DNA from: Oscillospiraceae bacterium
GTDB lineage: Bacteria > Bacillota_A > Clostridia > Oscillospirales > Oscillospiraceae
Assembly: GCA_017411905.1 (NCBI GenBank)
Contig: JAFQPB010000002.1
Span: 1 to 25,237 of the forward strand
DNA: 25,237 nt
Direction: 5' to 3'
Made by a program: the position numbers and the translations under genes. Shown piece after piece: positions 23,412-25,237 of the stretch. Under the pieces are notes generated by a model. It ran no database searches. It was not told where the DNA came from and saw only the letters and a list, made by a program, of their open reading frames with translations. Every line of letters begins with the position of its first letter. The first letter of the stretch is position 1.

Positions 23412-24323
23412 TTATCCCTTGTTCCCCAATCTCTTAAAGAATCTAAAAGACAGCGGCCAAAGGATTCCCGCAACGATCACGATGAGGAAATACCGCACGG
23501 CAGAGCCCAACTGCGCACCCACCAATGCGTTTATAGGTGCTTTCAGTCCACTCTTGACGGCCAGCACCAGCCCAAAGCCAATGGCGACCTTCAAAATCTG
23601 CGCCCACCAAACTGCCTTTACCTCAAAGTGTAACCACTTTTCGACCACCATATACACGATGGCAAAGCCGATGATGGCACCCAAAAACTTATAGGCATTG
23701 CTGACTGCGCTCTCATAATTATGGGCATCCAGATCTGCCGGGAAAGGGAAAAACTCCACATATGCCCAAAACGCTGCCGCGCAAAGCACCATCGCGCTGA
23801 GGATCCAAGGCATCCACTTGCCGCTTTGCGCCCCGGTGATGGGCTTCAAACAGTAGATAAGCAGCACAGCGATCGCCGCCGCCACTGTCACATCCAGCGG
23901 TGTATGGACACCGATGTACATTCTGGAAATGGGCACAAGAATACAAACGGCAACGCATAGGTATCTTACGAGCTTGTTTTTCGTGGTATAAGCGATACTG
24001 CCAAAGGTACCGACCGCCGTCTGGGTGTGTCCGCTGGGGAAGCTGTAGCCGGAGGCCGCTTCCCGCGCCTGCTCCAAAATGGTAAAATTGGGATCCTGCA
24101 CCCACGGTCTGGGAATGCGGAATGCGAGCTTCAAAAACTGATTGCCGATCAGTCCCAAGAAGCCAACTGCCAAAAGATAATAGCTTCTGCGCTTATCCGC
24201 GCACCAAAGAATGGTCAGCGCCGCCACCAAAAACAGCGTTTCTTCGCCGAATTTGGTAACGAGCAGCATAAACTCGTTGAGAATGGGGACGCGAATACCT
24301 TCCAGCCAATATAAAATTTCCAT
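23412..24323 (-). CDS. PAP2 family integral membrane phosphatase
   Basis: The three-part PAP2 phosphatase signature is complete: KLAFRIPRPW (K65, R72), SGYSFPSGHT (H99) and SRMYIGVHTPLDV (R134, H140, D144). The 303-residue protein has about eight hydrophobic helices, more than the six of a minimal PAP2, so the C-terminal half (about 165-303) is an added membrane region. Members dephosphorylate lipid phosphates such as undecaprenyl diphosphate or phosphatidic acid. The substrate here is open. The ATG has AAGGAGG upstream. It heads an operon with the alpha/beta hydrolase and dut. Confidence 0.9.
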   Translation of the reverse strand: MEILYWLEGIRVPILNEFMLLVTKFGEETLFLVAALTILWCADKRRSYYLLAVGFLGLIGNQFLKLAFRIPRPWVQDPNFTILEQAREAASGYSFPSGHTQTAVGTFGSIAYTTKNKLVRYLCVAVCILVPISRMYIGVHTPLDVTVAAAIAVLLIYCLKPITGAQSGKWMPWILSAMVLCAAAFWAYVEFFPFPADLDAHNYESAVSNAYKFLGAIIGFAIVYMVVEKWLHFEVKAVWWAQILKVAIGFGLVLAVKSGLKAPINALVGAQLGSAVRYFLIVIVAGILWPLSFRFFKRLGNKG

Positions 24324-24346
24324 AAGCTACCTCCTTATTTTCTTTT

Positions 24347-24374
24347 ATTATAACAGAGTTTACAAAAATGTAAA
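24347..24374 (-). promoter_or_regulatory. Promoter of the PAP2 operon with palindrome over the -35
   Basis: The minus strand has TTTACA (24369-24374), a 16-nt spacer and a perfect TATAAT (24347-24352). The -35 is one arm of a perfect inverted repeat, TTTACA/TGTAAA (24359-24374), which could be an operator. Confidence 0.75.
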
Positions 24375-24394
24375 GTTCTTCCCTTCCCCTCCTC

Positions 24395-24422
24395 TTGCAA
24401 AAATCTATAAATCGGGTATAAT
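24395..24422 (+). promoter_or_regulatory. Promoter of the zinc metallopeptidase gene
   Basis: TTGCAA (24395-24400), a 16-nt spacer and a perfect TATAAT (24417-24422) lie about 28 bases before the ATG, diverging from the PAP2 promoter. Confidence 0.82.
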
Positions 24423-24450
24423 AAAGGCAGTAACGGAAAGGAGAAACACT

Positions 24451-25173
24451 ATGCCTTTTATGTATTATTACGGGATCGACTGGACATATATCGTCCTTGT
24501 TCTTCCCTGTGTCATTTTTGCTCTTGTGGCCAGTGCCCGGGTAAATTCCACCTTTAAGCGGTATTCCAATCAGCTATCGTCTCGCCATATTACTGGCGCA
24601 GAGGCTGCCCGGCAGGTGCTGGAGAGAAGCGGTGTGCGGGGCGTGCAGATCACCCGGGTCTCCGGAAATCTCACCGACCATTATGACCCCAAAGCCAATG
24701 TCATTCGTTTGTCGGACAGCGTGTACGACAATACCTCTACCGCCGCCATCGGTGTGGCCTGCCACGAAGCCGGCCACGCCGTACAGTACGCCCACAAATA
24801 TGCCCCCATCCATCTGCGTGCCGCCATCATTCCCGTGACCAACATCGGCTCGATGCTGGCAATGCCCCTGATCCTCATCGGTCTGCTCTTCACCTCGGAA
24901 AGTGTGACCGCTTCCGGCTTCATTTATGCCGGTATCGCCTGCTTTGGCCTGTCTGCGGTGTTTCAGCTCGTTACGCTCCCTGTAGAATTTAATGCCAGCC
25001 GCCGGGCAATGGCCGCCATCAAGGACGGCGGGCTCTTGACCCCGGAGGAACAAAACGGTGCAAGAAAGACCCTGACTGCTGCCGCAATGACCTATGTGGC
25101 CGCACTGGCCGTATCCCTTGCCCAGCTTCTTCGCCTTTTGCTCCTTTTCGGCGGCAGAAGAAGAAACGACTAA
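24451..25173 (+). CDS. YugP-like zinc metallopeptidase (membrane)
   Basis: The 240-residue protein has one hydrophobic segment near the N-terminus (about 12-28) and further hydrophobic helices after the active site. The zinc site is CHEAGHA (H105, E106, H109), followed by VQYAHKYAPIHLR. Later come LPVEFNASRRA and, at the C-terminus, TAAAMTYVAALAVSLAQLL, both typical of the YugP (Zn_peptidase_2) family. Substrates of this family are unknown. The ATG at 24451 is set by GAAAGGAG just upstream and by the promoter at 24395-24422. Longer in-frame versions reaching back to 24211 would run through that promoter and into the PAP2 gene. Confidence 0.92.
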   Translation: MPFMYYYGIDWTYIVLVLPCVIFALVASARVNSTFKRYSNQLSSRHITGAEAARQVLERSGVRGVQITRVSGNLTDHYDPKANVIRLSDSVYDNTSTAAIGVACHEAGHAVQYAHKYAPIHLRAAIIPVTNIGSMLAMPLILIGLLFTSESVTASGFIYAGIACFGLSAVFQLVTLPVEFNASRRAMAAIKDGGLLTPEEQNGARKTLTAAAMTYVAALAVSLAQLLRLLLLFGGRRRND

Positions 25174-25200
25174 GCAATTCACAATGATTCCGCACCTAAG

Positions 25201-25237
25201 CCTCCCCTGTGTAAGGGGAGGTGGGTCGCGAACAGCG
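25201..25237. repeat. Palindromic intergenic repeat, partial copy C
   Basis: A hairpin CCTCCCCT/AGGGGAGG (25201-25221) is followed by TGGGTCGCGAACAGCG to the window end. It resembles the left part of copies A and B (hairpin, AGGTGG, then a GCG-rich segment). The rest lies outside the window. Confidence 0.55.

Noticed and set aside
24211..24450. N-terminal extension of the YugP-like protein by 80 residues
   Set aside because: It would run through the PAP2 gene in antisense and through the YugP promoter. The start at 24451 has a strong ribosome binding site and fits the family length.

Overview
The window looks like a piece of chromosome from a low- to mid-GC Gram-positive bacterium of class Clostridia, most likely an uncultured gut Oscillospirales/Ruminococcaceae-type organism. 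This is an inference from gene content: type III glutamine synthetase, YugP-type metallopeptidase, GtrA protein, BspA-type leucine-rich-repeat surface proteins, AsnA, and a glycine riboswitch upstream of glyA. AGGAG-type ribosome binding sites, sigma-A promoters and short palindromic intergenic repeats agree with this. Most of the window is ordinary housekeeping DNA. No prophage, transposase, CRISPR array, tRNA or rRNA gene was found.

Layout from left to right. (1) 1-206: three back-to-back perfect hairpins. (2) 207-2465, minus strand: promoter, single-aptamer glycine riboswitch, attenuator, glyA, rsmE. (3) 2467-4591, minus: asnA-glf, divergent from (4) a MATE transporter at 4738-6126, plus. 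A shared hairpin terminator separates it from (5) 6163-11172, minus: uvrB, a membrane-anchored LRR protein, luxS and a methylthioadenosine/SAH nucleosidase, packed as one probable operon. uvrB carries a single-base deletion that splits it into two frames. (6) 11179-11493: palindromic repeats. (7) 11494-14478, minus: a large AT-richer lipoprotein with a Listeria-Bacteroides repeat and LRRs. It is preceded at 14496-14722 by a promoter, a long rod-like RNA and an intrinsic terminator, which is the most promising uncharacterised element here. (8) 14777-14905: another palindromic repeat. (9) 14931-17211, minus: a two-gene operon of an unknown membrane protein and a LemA protein. (10) 17335-19684, minus: aspartate-type aminotransferase, LUD-domain protein and GtrA protein, divergent from (11) type III glutamine synthetase at 19905-21989, plus. 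(12) 22023-24323, minus: PAP2 phosphatase, alpha/beta hydrolase and dUTPase, divergent from (13) a YugP-like zinc metallopeptidase at 24451-25173, plus. The window ends inside another palindromic repeat.

How the genes work together. luxS and mtn form the two-step S-adenosylhomocysteine detoxification and AI-2 pathway. glnN, the aminotransferase and asnA all handle ammonia, glutamate and aspartate nitrogen. glyA is under glycine control. The two LRR proteins and the LemA pair are cell-surface or membrane proteins of unknown role.
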